A stretch of DNA of 64,000 nt from Avibacterium sp. 20-132 (GTDB taxonomy: Bacteria > Pseudomonadota > Gammaproteobacteria > Enterobacterales > Pasteurellaceae), in contig NZ_CP091456.1 of the NCBI RefSeq assembly GCF_023611925.1, positions 1,654,001-1,718,000 of the forward strand. The letters are read 5' to 3'. Shown here one piece after another: positions 45,808 to 54,696 of this stretch. The notes under the pieces are model-generated. The model was not told the origin of the DNA. It was given only the letters and a program-made list of their open reading frames with translations, and searched no databases. A program made the translations under genes and the position numbers. The stretch's first letter is position 1; the number at the start of each line of letters is the position of its first letter.

Positions 45808-45832
45808 ATGCCGCCTGATTTTCAGACGGCAT
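45808..45832 (-). terminator. Terminator of the malic enzyme gene containing a neisserial DUS
   Basis: On the minus strand ATGCCGTCTGAA (45832-45821) forms a hairpin with ATCAGGCGGCAT (45819-45808) and is followed by TTTTTAT. The left arm is the exact 12-base DNA uptake sequence of Neisseria, and the right arm is its complement with two changes. Paired DUS terminators are common in Neisseria but foreign to Pasteurellaceae. Confidence 0.85.
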
Positions 45833-45840
45833 AGGCGTAT

Positions 45841-47478
45841 TTAGCGATAAACGGCTTGCCACATTGCGTTTTGCACGCTTTGTACCCAGTTATCACTCTG
45901 TTTGGTTGCAACACCATCTTTTATTGCTTGTTTGGCGACAGCGACAGCCACCGTTGCTGACGAAGCGCGTAAATTATCTACTGGGGGAAGTAACGCCGCC
46001 CCTAAATCTTGTGGATTGACTTGGCTTGCAACAGCTTCAGCGGCAGCGAGCAACATTCCGTCAGTGACTTGGCTTGCCCCTGATACAATGACACCTAATC
46101 CTAAGCCGGGATAAAGCAGCGCATTGTTACCTTGTCCAATATAGAAAGCCGTTCCGTTATATTGCACAGGAGATACTGGAATACCCGTTGCGATTAAGGC
46201 TTTACCTTTTGACCAAGGGATTGCATCTTGTGGCATCACTTCAATACGTTCTGTTGGGTTAGAGAGCGGTAATAAAATTGGACGTTCTACGCCTTCACAA
46301 AGTGCTTTGATGACTTCTTCAGTGAATGCACCGTGATCTGTGGAGGTGCCAATTAAAATGGTTGGTTTGACTTGTTTTACAACTTCTAACAAACCAATTT
46401 TACCCTCTGAACGTTGCCAATTTGCCACTTCAGCCGCAGAGCGCGCATATTCTTGCTGGTAATTCGGTAGATTTGGCATATCATCTGTGACTAAGCCATT
46501 AATATCAATGAGCCATACGCGTTTTTGGGCTTCTTCGCGCGAAAGTCCATTACGTTCCATTGCAGCACTAATTTGATCTGCCATTCCTGTTCCCGCAGTT
46601 CCCGCCCCATAGACGACAAGGCGTTGTTCAGCGAATGTTTGTTTCGTAACTTTTAAACCTGAAATGACTGCTGCCATAACAATTGCGCCAGTGCCTTGCA
46701 TATCATCATTGAAAATACGGTATTTTTCACGATTTTCAACTAAGATGCGACGTGCGTTGGAAGGGCCAAAATCTTCAAAGTGCAAGAGGGCATTTGGGAA
46801 CATTTCACTTGCTATTTTTAAATATTCATTAATTAAGTGATCATAGCGTTCACCACGCACACGAGCGTGTCGATTACCAAGATAAGTTGGGTCATTTAGC
46901 AATGCTTCGTTATCGGTACCAACATCTAAATTCACCGCAATGACACGGCTTGGATCGATGCCCGCAGCGGCAGTGTAGACGGCAAGTTTACCAACAGAAA
47001 TATCCGTTCCGTTCACGCCCCAATCGCCAATACCAAGGATTTCTTCTGCATCAGAACAGACTATGAGATCAACATCCTCTGCGCCAAGCCCTAATGTTTC
47101 AAAAGAAGCACGAATATCTTCTGGACGGTTCACATTTAAATAAACAGCACGAGAACGGCGATAATCACGACTCCATTGTTTTATTGCATCACCTACGGTT
47201 GGGTCATAAACAATAGGTAACATTTCGGCGAGATGATCGGTAAGAAGACGATAATAAAGCACTTCATTACGATTATGTAGTTGATCGAGGAAAATGTATT
47301 TTTCCATTGGTTTTTCATAACGAGAAAGCTGCTCATAAGCACGTTTGGCTTGTTCATCAAGGGTTTCCACAGCAGCAGGTAATCGCCCGGTTAAACCTAA
47401 CTTATTACGTTCTTCAAGCGTAAAAGCCGTGCCTTTATTGGTTAGGGGATTAGTTAGAATATCAGGGGTATGACTCAT
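45841..47478 (-). CDS. maeA: NAD-dependent malic enzyme
   Basis: Decarboxylates malate to pyruvate with NAD. From ATG 47478, preceded by AAGGAG, the product has 545 residues, as for MaeA/SfcA enzymes; a longer frame exists upstream but crosses the promoter. Motifs are YDPTVGDAIKQWS, the catalytic Tyr/Lys region, GIGDWGVNG, the metal site HFEDFGPSNARRIL with NDDMQGTGAIVMAA, and the NAD fold VVYGAGTAGTGMA. No USS lies inside its 1.6 kb, and its terminator holds a neisserial DUS, so transfer from Neisseria is possible. It would feed pyruvate to central metabolism alongside pykA. Confidence 0.95.
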   Translation of the reverse strand: MSHTPDILTNPLTNKGTAFTLEERNKLGLTGRLPAAVETLDEQAKRAYEQLSRYEKPMEKYIFLDQLHNRNEVLYYRLLTDHLAEMLPIVYDPTVGDAIKQWSRDYRRSRAVYLNVNRPEDIRASFETLGLGAEDVDLIVCSDAEEILGIGDWGVNGTDISVGKLAVYTAAAGIDPSRVIAVNLDVGTDNEALLNDPTYLGNRHARVRGERYDHLINEYLKIASEMFPNALLHFEDFGPSNARRILVENREKYRIFNDDMQGTGAIVMAAVISGLKVTKQTFAEQRLVVYGAGTAGTGMADQISAAMERNGLSREEAQKRVWLIDINGLVTDDMPNLPNYQQEYARSAAEVANWQRSEGKIGLLEVVKQVKPTILIGTSTDHGAFTEEVIKALCEGVERPILLPLSNPTERIEVMPQDAIPWSKGKALIATGIPVSPVQYNGTAFYIGQGNNALLYPGLGLGVIVSGASQVTDGMLLAAAEAVASQVNPQDLGAALLPPVDNLRASSATVAVAVAKQAIKDGVATKQSDNWVQSVQNAMWQAVYR

Positions 47479-47540
47479 TATTAACTCCTTATTTATGAAA
47501 TAGATTATTTGTCGAGATGTAAAATAGCTATTTGCTACTG

Positions 47541-47568
47541 AGTATAGACGCATAAATAACAATTTCAA
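47541..47568 (-). promoter_or_regulatory. Promoter of the malic enzyme gene
   Basis: On the minus strand TTGAAA (47568-47563) and TATACT (47546-47541) are separated by 16 bases, 63 bases ahead of the start codon. The run of 27 T at 47584-47610 lies 15 bases beyond the -35 box. Confidence 0.6.
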
Positions 47569-47583
47569 GTGGAGTGAATGTTA

Positions 47584-47610
47584 TTTTTTTTTTTTTTTTT
47601 TTTTTTTTTT
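47584..47610. repeat. Homopolymer tract of 27 T
   Basis: An uninterrupted run of 27 T, by far the longest homopolymer in the window. On the minus strand it is a poly-A tract just upstream of the malic enzyme -35 box, where an UP element would lie. On the plus strand it directly precedes a TTGATT...TATAAT pair (47619-47646) reading towards the transposase remnant and autotransporter. Such tracts change length by slippage. Confidence 0.9.
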
Positions 47611-47734
47611 GCAATATATTGATTTTGAAAGGGTTTTTGTATAATTCGGGTTTTTGTTTATTTTGTTTTGTTATTTTTAGTAATGTAATTATTTTCATAT
47701 GTATTGAAAAAGTAAATGCTCGTTATTTTGCGCA

Positions 47735-48050
47735 TTTATTGTAACTTGGGTGAATTATTGCGTGATAAAAATATTTTGGGATGACCTAAAATAGTTTACA
47801 GCTAGAAATATTTGATGATGAGATTAACGCAGATGAAAGTTATTTTGGTTGTACGCTTAAAAGTAAGTAAGCGCACGAAGTTGTGAGTAAATTCGCTATA
47901 ATCTGGCTTCTCAAGTAGAACGGCAAGGCTTATACTATCTTGTACTGAATATGCAATTAGCTAGCTTTATTTCTATTACGATTAAAATTCTGACATAAAG
48001 AGATACACTATTAGAGCAATTTGGAGTAAACTTTCATTCTAAGACGTATC
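47735..48050 (+). pseudogene. Remnant of an IS1016-like (IS1595 family) transposase
   Basis: Read from 47790, the frame gives NSLQLEIFDDEINADESYFG, then KSK, a stop, and a stretch with WLLK, NGKAYTILY, closely following the IS1016 transposase (PHLEMFDGEVEADESYFGG ... LLKRNGKVYTV). ADESYFG is the catalytic-core motif of the IS1595 family. At least seven in-frame stops and a missing C-terminal half show that it is long dead. Upstream, CNLGELLRDKN in another frame may be the earlier helix-turn-helix part. I could not find terminal inverted repeats. It abuts the autotransporter gene. Confidence 0.75.
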
Positions 48051-48094
48051 AATCTTCTTTTTACATCAAAAAATAATTAAAGGATATCCATATA

Positions 48095-51000
48095 ATGAAC
48101 TCACCTCGTCTTTTCTCGCTTTCACCATTGGCGATGGCGATTACGCTCGCACTTTTTCCTTACTTAGCACAAGGAAACCAAAATGATGCAGAAAACCGCC
48201 AAGACGCCGTGGCTAAATTAGCACATTTACCCGAAGCACAGGCTCAACCACATCAATGGCAAGATACAGATCATAATCATATTAATCAGGATAAACTGAC
48301 GACTTTACGCGCGATGTTAGTGGATACGGGAGTGGATCTTCATACCTTTGAAAAAGACGAAATTTACCCTGAAAGCATTGTTGCTCACGGTTTCTCTTTC
48401 TATGATAGTGTTAGTCATCACATTAGTACTCAACTTAGCCCAGATATGATAGACGATGGTCCAGAAATGCACGGAACAAAAATGGCGCGTGTATTATTAA
48501 ACACTGCTGGCGGTGGTTCAATTTATCCAGTACAAGGCTTAGTAAGAAAAAGAGGTGAGCCAGTTCCCCATTGGCGAAACCGATTATTAGCAATGGGGGT
48601 GGCGAATGAAAGAAGCATTGCACAAACAGGGCGAGCGGCTCCTGTTGTAGCCAATATTTGGGTAGAAGGCATCTCAGAATATGCACAACCTGAATATATT
48701 GAAAAACTTGCTCATATTGCAAAACAAGGTTCTTTGTTACTCTTTGCAAATGGCAATGAACCACTTGATCCTGCGATTCCTAATGAACCTTATTCCTCTG
48801 TCTCAAGAATGCTTGCCCCGAACTCTGAACAACTTGATGAACGTTTAAAAGATAACGTCATCGCCATTACAGCGATTACGAAGGGTAAGCAAAAATATCA
48901 GCCTTGTGGAAAAGCGAAAAATTTTTGTTTGGCGGCAAATGCAGATACACCAATCAACTATTTTGATCCGATTCTAAAGCAATGGATTTATGCGGATATT
49001 CCTAATGGCACTTCTAGTGCAACCGCTTATGCGAGTGGCGTTGCGCTTGCTATTGCACAAAAATACGATTGGTTTAAAGCAAAAGATATTCGTAACACTC
49101 TCTTTACCACGGCAAATGATAAAGGTGAGACCGGTATAGATGTCGTTTATGGTGTAGGTGAAATCAATAAACAAAAAGCGTTAAATGGCTATGGACGTTT
49201 TGATGCCCAAAATAATAATGTGCTTGATGTAAATGGTATCGCAGAACGCTATTATTTTGACAATGATATTGGGGGCGATGGCGGCTTCACAAAACGCGGT
49301 GATAAAGAACTTGTTCTTAATGGTAATAATCGTTTTCAGGGAAAAGGGGTAATAGAACAAGGAAAACTCACCATTAACGGAACAAATACTGCGCAATTTG
49401 AAATTAAACAAGGTGCAACACTCGCAACGGGAACAAGCCCAAATAAAATCTCTACGGGAAGCCTTTATAACAGCGGGCGTCTTGAAGTTATCAATCCTTC
49501 ACCATTATATATTGAGGGGGATTTTACCAATACGGAAACAGGTGAGATCAATACGGCAATAGGCTCAAGCATCAATGTGAGTGGGCAGGCAATTTTAAAT
49601 GGCGTAATGCGAGTCAGCCAAATTACTCAGGGCTATGTTCCACAATCGGGGCGGAGAGAAGTGCTGTTGCGAGCAAATGAATTGGTCGATAATGGCATTC
49701 GTTTACACTTAGATTCTGCATTAGTTAATATCGCGGATACCATTGCCTTTGATCAAAATAAAAAACAAATCTATGTTGGATTACAACGTAAAAATATTAG
49801 CGAGGCACTTGATGATTTAACCCATACGATCACTCCACCATCTCCGCCGACGGATACAGTTATAACAAATAAAGAAAAAACGGATACAACAGTTTCCGCT
49901 CATTCAGAAAGTGCGGTAATAAATTTAGCAGATTTACCTGAAGCAGAAAAAAACTATTTTCCGAATTGGACAGATACAGATCGTTATCCAACAACCTCAT
50001 CCTCTCATAAACCAGCTATCGCAATGTTAGTTGATACAGGAGTGGATCCTCGTACCTTCAAAGAAGGGGAACTTTATCCTGAAAGCGTTGCGGCTAAACC
50101 AAATCAAACACCGAGTTTTGAAGTACAACATTACTTTAAGCCAGATGTGAATGATCATAGCTTCCATGGTTCAAAAATGGGACGTATTTTGCTTAATACC
50201 GCAGGAATGGGTCAATTATATATCACTCAGGGAGTACGGGCTCCTAATAGTTCTTGGCGTTCAATCTTATCTGCTAGTTATGCTGCAAACCAACGTTTAC
50301 AACAACAAACTCAAAAGGCTGCTCCCGTTATTGGAAATATTTGGAAAGATTTTATAGAAATACAAAATTATCAAGAGTACGTCAATCAAGTACAAAATAT
50401 AAAAGAACAAGGTTCTTTACAGCTTTTCGCAACAGGTAACGAAAGCAGTGAATATCACAGTGAAGCCGGTACTCAACCAGGGCGTACAATCATCGCGCTT
50501 ATTGATAATAATACTGGAGATTTGCTGACCTCACTTAAAGATACAATTATTGCGGTAACAGGTGTGAAGAGCAATGGACAAAAAGTATTTCGTCCTTGTG
50601 GAAAAGCTAAAAACTTCTGTATAACATCTAATGTGGATACGCAAATTAGTTATTTTAATCCTGATAAAGGATATCGTGAAATTAGTCGTCCCGGTGGTAC
50701 TTCTAGTGCTACGGCATATGCCAGTGGAGTAGCCCTTGCAGTAAAACAAAAATATGATTGGTTTGAAGCTAAAGATATACGCAACACACTGTTTACAACA
50801 GCTATTGATAAAGGTACCCCAGGTATTGATGAAACTTGGGGTGTTGGCGTAATTAATAAATCTCAAGCATTAATGGGATATGGGCGCTTTGATTCCCAAA
50901 ATGATAACCGACTTACTGTCAATGGTATTGCAGAACGTTATTATTTTAATAATGATATTGAGGGTGATGGCGGTTTTACGAAATTAGGTGAAAAAGAACT

Positions 51001-53263
51001 CGTTTTCAATGGTAATAATAGCTTTAAGGGTGATGGGATCATTGAACAGGGTAAACTAACTCTAAACGGCTCGAATCAAGCCAATTTTATCGTAAAACAA
51101 GGAGGAACACTCGCATCTGGAACATTAGTTAAGCTTTCATCAAAAGATCAAAAAGCTCAACCGATAACATCTGGTAGTGTAAACAATTTTGGAATAATAG
51201 AATCACTTAATCAAACAGATTGGAATATCAATGGTAATTTAATTAATAACGCGACTGGCGTAATTAATAAAGCAATTGGTTCAACCATTAATGTGAGCGG
51301 TATAGCAAACCTTGGAGGCATAATGAATGTCGATCAAATTGCTCCATACTATGTGCCACAAAACGGCCGACGTGAAGTATTATTGCGTGCCAATGGGTTA
51401 GTTAATAATGGTATTCAACTTAATTTAAATCCTGCTTTAATTGATGTGGCAAACACAATTGTTTTCGATGAGAATAAAAAAGAGATTTATGTAGGATTAC
51501 AGCGTAAAAGCGTTCAGCAAGCCTTAGAAGATCAAGATACTTCAAATGGGCATTCACCAGAAACACCTGTAATTAACGATAAAGTCACGCCTCCAACGGA
51601 AGAAACAGCTTCTACTGTTGAAACAGATAATACAACTGAATCCGCATCAAATGGTCATTCAGAGGAAACACCGACAACTGAAGAAATAACCGTTCCACCA
51701 ACCACTGAAACAGCTTCTACTGTTGAAACTGACAATACAACTGAATCTGTATCAACTGAACATTCAGAGGAAGCATCAACAACCGAAGAAACAACTGTTC
51801 CAGCAACCACTGAAACAGCTTCTACTGTTGAAACGGGCAATGCAACTGAATCTGAATCAACTGAACATTCAGAGGAAACATCGACAACCGAAGAAACAAC
51901 TGTTCCAGCAACGACCGAAACAGCTTCTACTGTTGAAACGGGCAATGCAACTGAGTCCGAATCAAATGGTCATTCAGAGGAAACATCAACAACCGAAGAA
52001 ACAACTGTTCCAGCAACCACTGAAACAGCTTCTACTGTTGAAACAGATAATACAACTGAATCCGCATCAACTGGACATTCAGAGGAAACATCAACAACCG
52101 AAGAAACAACTGTTCCAGCAACCACTGAAACAGCTTCTACTGTTGAAACAGATAATACAACTGAATCCGCATCAACTGGTCATTCAGAGGAAGCGTCCTC
52201 GATAAATAAAAAGAATAAAGCGCAGAGAGCTTATTTAGGTGCAATGGAAGATGCAAGATTACTCGATCGCGTTTTAGAAAAACTCGATCAAGGCTATGCT
52301 TCACAGCAATTAAATACACAGCAAAAACAATGGGCAAACCGTTTATTCAATACAGATAGAACACATTTTACTGAATATTTATTCAGTCAAGGGATTCAAT
52401 CATTAATACATCAGCAGCAAAGCTGGGTTAACCACGAGGCCTTTCAGCGTTTAAATTGGATTGCATCATTTTCACAAAAAAATCATACCGCACTTTGGAT
52501 TAGTGGTGAAAATCGTTCTGCCTCGCCTGATGTTAGCCATATTAATACGACTGATCACTTTAATAGTGTGGCAATTAATGGTCTTCTTGTGGAAGGCAAA
52601 CACCGATTCAGTTTCAGCATTAGTGAGCAGCGGCAGAAATATGAAGAGCATTACAAAGAGGTTGAAAAATCGTTTAATGAACGTGATGTTGCATTCCGTC
52701 TAGGCTATGGATATGAATTTATACCAAACTGGACGCTCTTAACAAGTTTTAACTACGGTGTAGGAAAATTAAAATATCAACAACAATTTAATACACAGAA
52801 CACCCATTCACAAGGCAATACTCAATCTTATGCTTCAACCCTTGGCATTCATTGGTCACAACCTATTAATGCCCAATGGATATGGCATAATATCGCCAAT
52901 ATTGATTACACACATAAACAATTAACACATTTAATGTTAAATGATGATGTGAAAATTAATCGCTTAGTCACAGAGCAGACAAATATTGGTGTTATTTCAG
53001 AGCTAGAATACAAACTGAAAAACCTTACTTTATTCGGTCGCTTAGCTTTACAAAAAACCTTACATAATAAAAATCGTGGTCGCGTAAGCTATGCGACAAC
53101 CTCAGTGGATATTGAGCAGTCTTATCGTCTCTATCCTGATTGGAAACCACTATTTGGCATTGGGATGGGCTATCAATATCATAATTGGCGTTTTTCTTTA
53201 TCTGGAGATATGGCTAAAGATCATTATCATCGAGTTAATGTTTCTGTCGGTTATTCTTTTTAG
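48095..53263 (+). CDS. Autotransporter with two tandem subtilisin-like (S8) protease domains
   Basis: A 1722-residue type Va secreted protein. A signal peptide (about 1-27) is followed by two full S8 passenger units. Unit 1 has Asp77 (LVDTGVD), His126 (MHGTKMA) and Ser307 (GTSSATAYASG); unit 2 has Asp647, His691 and Ser870 in nearly the same motifs. Each unit has a conserved Cys pair (PCGKAKNFC) and ends in a beta-helix segment with ERYYFxNDIxGDGGFTK. A Thr/Glu-rich stalk of 35-residue repeats covers about 1170-1367, and the C-terminal ~270 residues form a beta-barrel ending YSF. Related to AasP, Ssa1 and NalP, which have one protease domain. AAGGATATC precedes the ATG. No obvious partner genes. 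Confidence 0.93.
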   Translation: MNSPRLFSLSPLAMAITLALFPYLAQGNQNDAENRQDAVAKLAHLPEAQAQPHQWQDTDHNHINQDKLTTLRAMLVDTGVDLHTFEKDEIYPESIVAHGFSFYDSVSHHISTQLSPDMIDDGPEMHGTKMARVLLNTAGGGSIYPVQGLVRKRGEPVPHWRNRLLAMGVANERSIAQTGRAAPVVANIWVEGISEYAQPEYIEKLAHIAKQGSLLLFANGNEPLDPAIPNEPYSSVSRMLAPNSEQLDERLKDNVIAITAITKGKQKYQPCGKAKNFCLAANADTPINYFDPILKQWIYADIPNGTSSATAYASGVALAIAQKYDWFKAKDIRNTLFTTANDKGETGIDVVYGVGEINKQKALNGYGRFDAQNNNVLDVNGIAERYYFDNDIGGDGGFTKRGDKELVLNGNNRFQGKGVIEQGKLTINGTNTAQFEIKQGATLATGTSPNKISTGSLYNSGRLEVINPSPLYIEGDFTNTETGEINTAIGSSINVSGQAILNGVMRVSQITQGYVPQSGRREVLLRANELVDNGIRLHLDSALVNIADTIAFDQNKKQIYVGLQRKNISEALDDLTHTITPPSPPTDTVITNKEKTDTTVSAHSESAVINLADLPEAEKNYFPNWTDTDRYPTTSSSHKPAIAMLVDTGVDPRTFKEGELYPESVAAKPNQTPSFEVQHYFKPDVNDHSFHGSKMGRILLNTAGMGQLYITQGVRAPNSSWRSILSASYAANQRLQQQTQKAAPVIGNIWKDFIEIQNYQEYVNQVQNIKEQGSLQLFATGNESSEYHSEAGTQPGRTIIALIDNNTGDLLTSLKDTIIAVTGVKSNGQKVFRPCGKAKNFCITSNVDTQISYFNPDKGYREISRPGGTSSATAYASGVALAVKQKYDWFEAKDIRNTLFTTAIDKGTPGIDETWGVGVINKSQALMGYGRFDSQNDNRLTVNGIAERYYFNNDIEGDGGFTKLGEKELVFNGNNSFKGDGIIEQGKLTLNGSNQANFIVKQGGTLASGTLVKLSSKDQKAQPITSGSVNNFGIIESLNQTDWNINGNLINNATGVINKAIGSTINVSGIANLGGIMNVDQIAPYYVPQNGRREVLLRANGLVNNGIQLNLNPALIDVANTIVFDENKKEIYVGLQRKSVQQALEDQDTSNGHSPETPVINDKVTPPTEETASTVETDNTTESASNGHSEETPTTEEITVPPTTETASTVETDNTTESVSTEHSEEASTTEETTVPATTETASTVETGNATESESTEHSEETSTTEETTVPATTETASTVETGNATESESNGHSEETSTTEETTVPATTETASTVETDNTTESASTGHSEETSTTEETTVPATTETASTVETDNTTESASTGHSEEASSINKKNKAQRAYLGAMEDARLLDRVLEKLDQGYASQQLNTQQKQWANRLFNTDRTHFTEYLFSQGIQSLIHQQQSWVNHEAFQRLNWIASFSQKNHTALWISGENRSASPDVSHINTTDHFNSVAINGLLVEGKHRFSFSISEQRQKYEEHYKEVEKSFNERDVAFRLGYGYEFIPNWTLLTSFNYGVGKLKYQQQFNTQNTHSQGNTQSYASTLGIHWSQPINAQWIWHNIANIDYTHKQLTHLMLNDDVKINRLVTEQTNIGVISELEYKLKNLTLFGRLALQKTLHNKNRGRVSYATTSVDIEQSYRLYPDWKPLFGIGMGYQYHNWRFSLSGDMAKDHYHRVNVSVGYSF
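51602..52196 (+). repeat. 105-bp in-frame tandem repeats in the autotransporter stalk
   Basis: Units begin at 51602, 51707, 51812, 51917, 52022 and 52127, five full and one partial, each encoding 35 residues (ETASTVETDNTTESAS plus a GHSEET... and TVPATT end). The later copies are almost identical at the DNA level, so they expanded recently; the first has more changes. Because 105 is a multiple of three, copy-number change alters stalk length and not the frame. Confidence 0.95.
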
Positions 53264-53276
53264 ATAGCATATTTGC

Positions 53277-53309
53277 ATAAAGCACGGTTTATCGTGCTTT
53301 ATACTTTTT
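53277..53309 (+). terminator. Rho-independent terminator of the autotransporter gene
   Basis: ATAAAGCACG (53277-53286) pairs with CGTGCTTTAT (53293-53302), followed by a T run, 13 bases after the stop. Confidence 0.85.
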
Positions 53310-53442
53310 TCCGTTTACTCCGCTTCTCATTATAAAACGCACTTTTTAAGAATACGTTTGCAACATAAGGATTATTGTATTCGCTATATTTTGAGTACAT
53401 TAAGTGCGGTAAGATTTTGATAAATTTTTTACTAGAAGACAA

Positions 53443-53474
53443 AAATAAACCTCGCATTTAGCGAGGTTTATTTG
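53443..53474. terminator. Bidirectional terminator after potD
   Basis: AAATAAACCTCGC and GCGAGGTTTATTT form a long stem with a 5-base ATTTA loop directly past the stop of the leftward potD gene. A USS lies at 53402 in the same interval. Confidence 0.85.
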
Positions 53475-53484
53475 TCGCGAGAAA

Positions 53485-54561
53485 TTATTTCGCGGCTTTT
53501 AATTTTTGGTAATATTCTTCATAGTACTGAACCGCATCACCAACATCATCTTGCCAGTAGCTGTTTTGTAATACTTCAGCGGTTGGGTAGATTGCAGGGT
53601 CTTTAGTAATTTCATCAGGAAGTAATTTTAATGCTTCAACATTTGATGTTGGATAGCCAATTTCTTCCGTTAATTTTGCCGCAGTTTTAGCACCTAACAT
53701 ATAGTTAATTAGTTTGTGTGCGCCATCAGGGTTTTTAGAGGTCGCTGGAATGGCAAGGGTATCAACCCAAAGAACAGGCCCTTCTTTTGGGAATACCATA
53801 TCTAAAGGTGCTTGTTCTTTTTTCGCAATACGCACAGAACCGTTCCATAATTGACCAACTGTTACTTCACCAGAGATGAATGAGTTAGCTGGGTTGTCAG
53901 AGTTGAAAGAAAGTACGTTTGGACGTAATTTGAGTAACTCTTCATAAGCCTGTTTGATAATAGCAGGATCTTGGGTATTTGGATCTTGACCTAATTTTAA
54001 TAACGCAATGTTAAAGACTTCGCGTGCATCATCAAGTAATTGTACTTTTCCCGCAAATTCAGGTTTCCATAAATCACCCCAAGAAGTGAAATCAGATCCT
54101 TTGTAATCATTGGTGTTATAGGCAATACCCGGTGCGCCTAATAATTGTGGTAAAGAATATTTGTTACCTTTATCATAAGGTTTATCTAACCAGTCTGGGT
54201 TTAGCTCTTTAATAACAGGTAATTTGCTGTGATCTAATGGCATTAACATACCTTCACGCGCCATTTTTGACACAAAGTAGTTTGATGGGGCGATCACATC
54301 GTAACCACCGGATTCACCTTGTGTTTTTAATTTAGCGTACATTGTTTCATTAGATTCTAGACTTGAAACAATGACTTTGATTCCAGTTTCTTTAGTAAAT
54401 TCATCTAATAGGCCATCTGGCACATATTCTGTCCAAGTATAAAGATATACGGTATCGTTAGCGGGTGCTTTGGTTTCCGCATTCTTTGTTTCTTTATCAT
54501 TACAAGCTGTTAAAGTCACTGCGATCATTCCGGCTGTGAAAAGACCTGCAAATTTTTTCAT
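53485..54561 (-). CDS. potD: Spermidine/putrescine ABC transporter, substrate-binding protein
   Basis: Periplasmic polyamine receptor of 358 residues from ATG 54561. Its N-terminus MKKFAGLFTAGMIAVTLTAC is a lipoprotein-type signal with lipobox LTAC (Cys20), so it may be membrane-tethered, unlike E. coli PotD. Then TVYLYTWTEYVPDGLLDEF starts the mature fold and DVIAPSNYFVSKM and GELW-type segments (EVTVGQLWNGS) contribute to the polyamine site. I reject the upstream in-frame starts, because AGGAG lies between them and 54561. It follows potC but a terminator-like hairpin separates them. Confidence 0.94.
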   Translation of the reverse strand: MKKFAGLFTAGMIAVTLTACNDKETKNAETKAPANDTVYLYTWTEYVPDGLLDEFTKETGIKVIVSSLESNETMYAKLKTQGESGGYDVIAPSNYFVSKMAREGMLMPLDHSKLPVIKELNPDWLDKPYDKGNKYSLPQLLGAPGIAYNTNDYKGSDFTSWGDLWKPEFAGKVQLLDDAREVFNIALLKLGQDPNTQDPAIIKQAYEELLKLRPNVLSFNSDNPANSFISGEVTVGQLWNGSVRIAKKEQAPLDMVFPKEGPVLWVDTLAIPATSKNPDGAHKLINYMLGAKTAAKLTEEIGYPTSNVEALKLLPDEITKDPAIYPTAEVLQNSYWQDDVGDAVQYYEEYYQKLKAAK

Positions 54562-54620
54562 TTCTATCATTCTCCTGTTAAGAGGGTTAGAGATATATTT
54601 TGTATAACAAAATACGAATA

Positions 54621-54647
54621 AAAAACGCCTTGAGGGCGTCAAGGCGT
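54621..54647 (-). terminator. Intergenic hairpin between potC and potD
   Basis: ACGCCTTGA (54625-54633) pairs with TCAAGGCGT (54639-54647) over a 5-base loop, and on the minus strand a T run follows. It lies within the potABCD operon, ahead of potD, and should reduce or modulate read-through into potD. Confidence 0.75.
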
Positions 54648-54696
54648 ATTCTATTTTGTCTATACTTATTTGTGAAGTATTATTTTCCTTTTCGGG

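Noticed and set aside
51602..52196. Regular repeats as a possible CRISPR array
   Set aside because: The units are contiguous, 105 bases, protein-coding and have no unique spacers; no cas genes are present.
51655..52205. Long frames on both strands within the 105-bp repeats
   Set aside because: They arise because the repeat unit is a multiple of three and lacks stops in several frames; they are low-complexity shadows of the stalk.
48095..53263. Assembly duplication creating the double protease domain
   Set aside because: The two halves differ at many synonymous and amino-acid positions, so they are not a copied read or misassembly.
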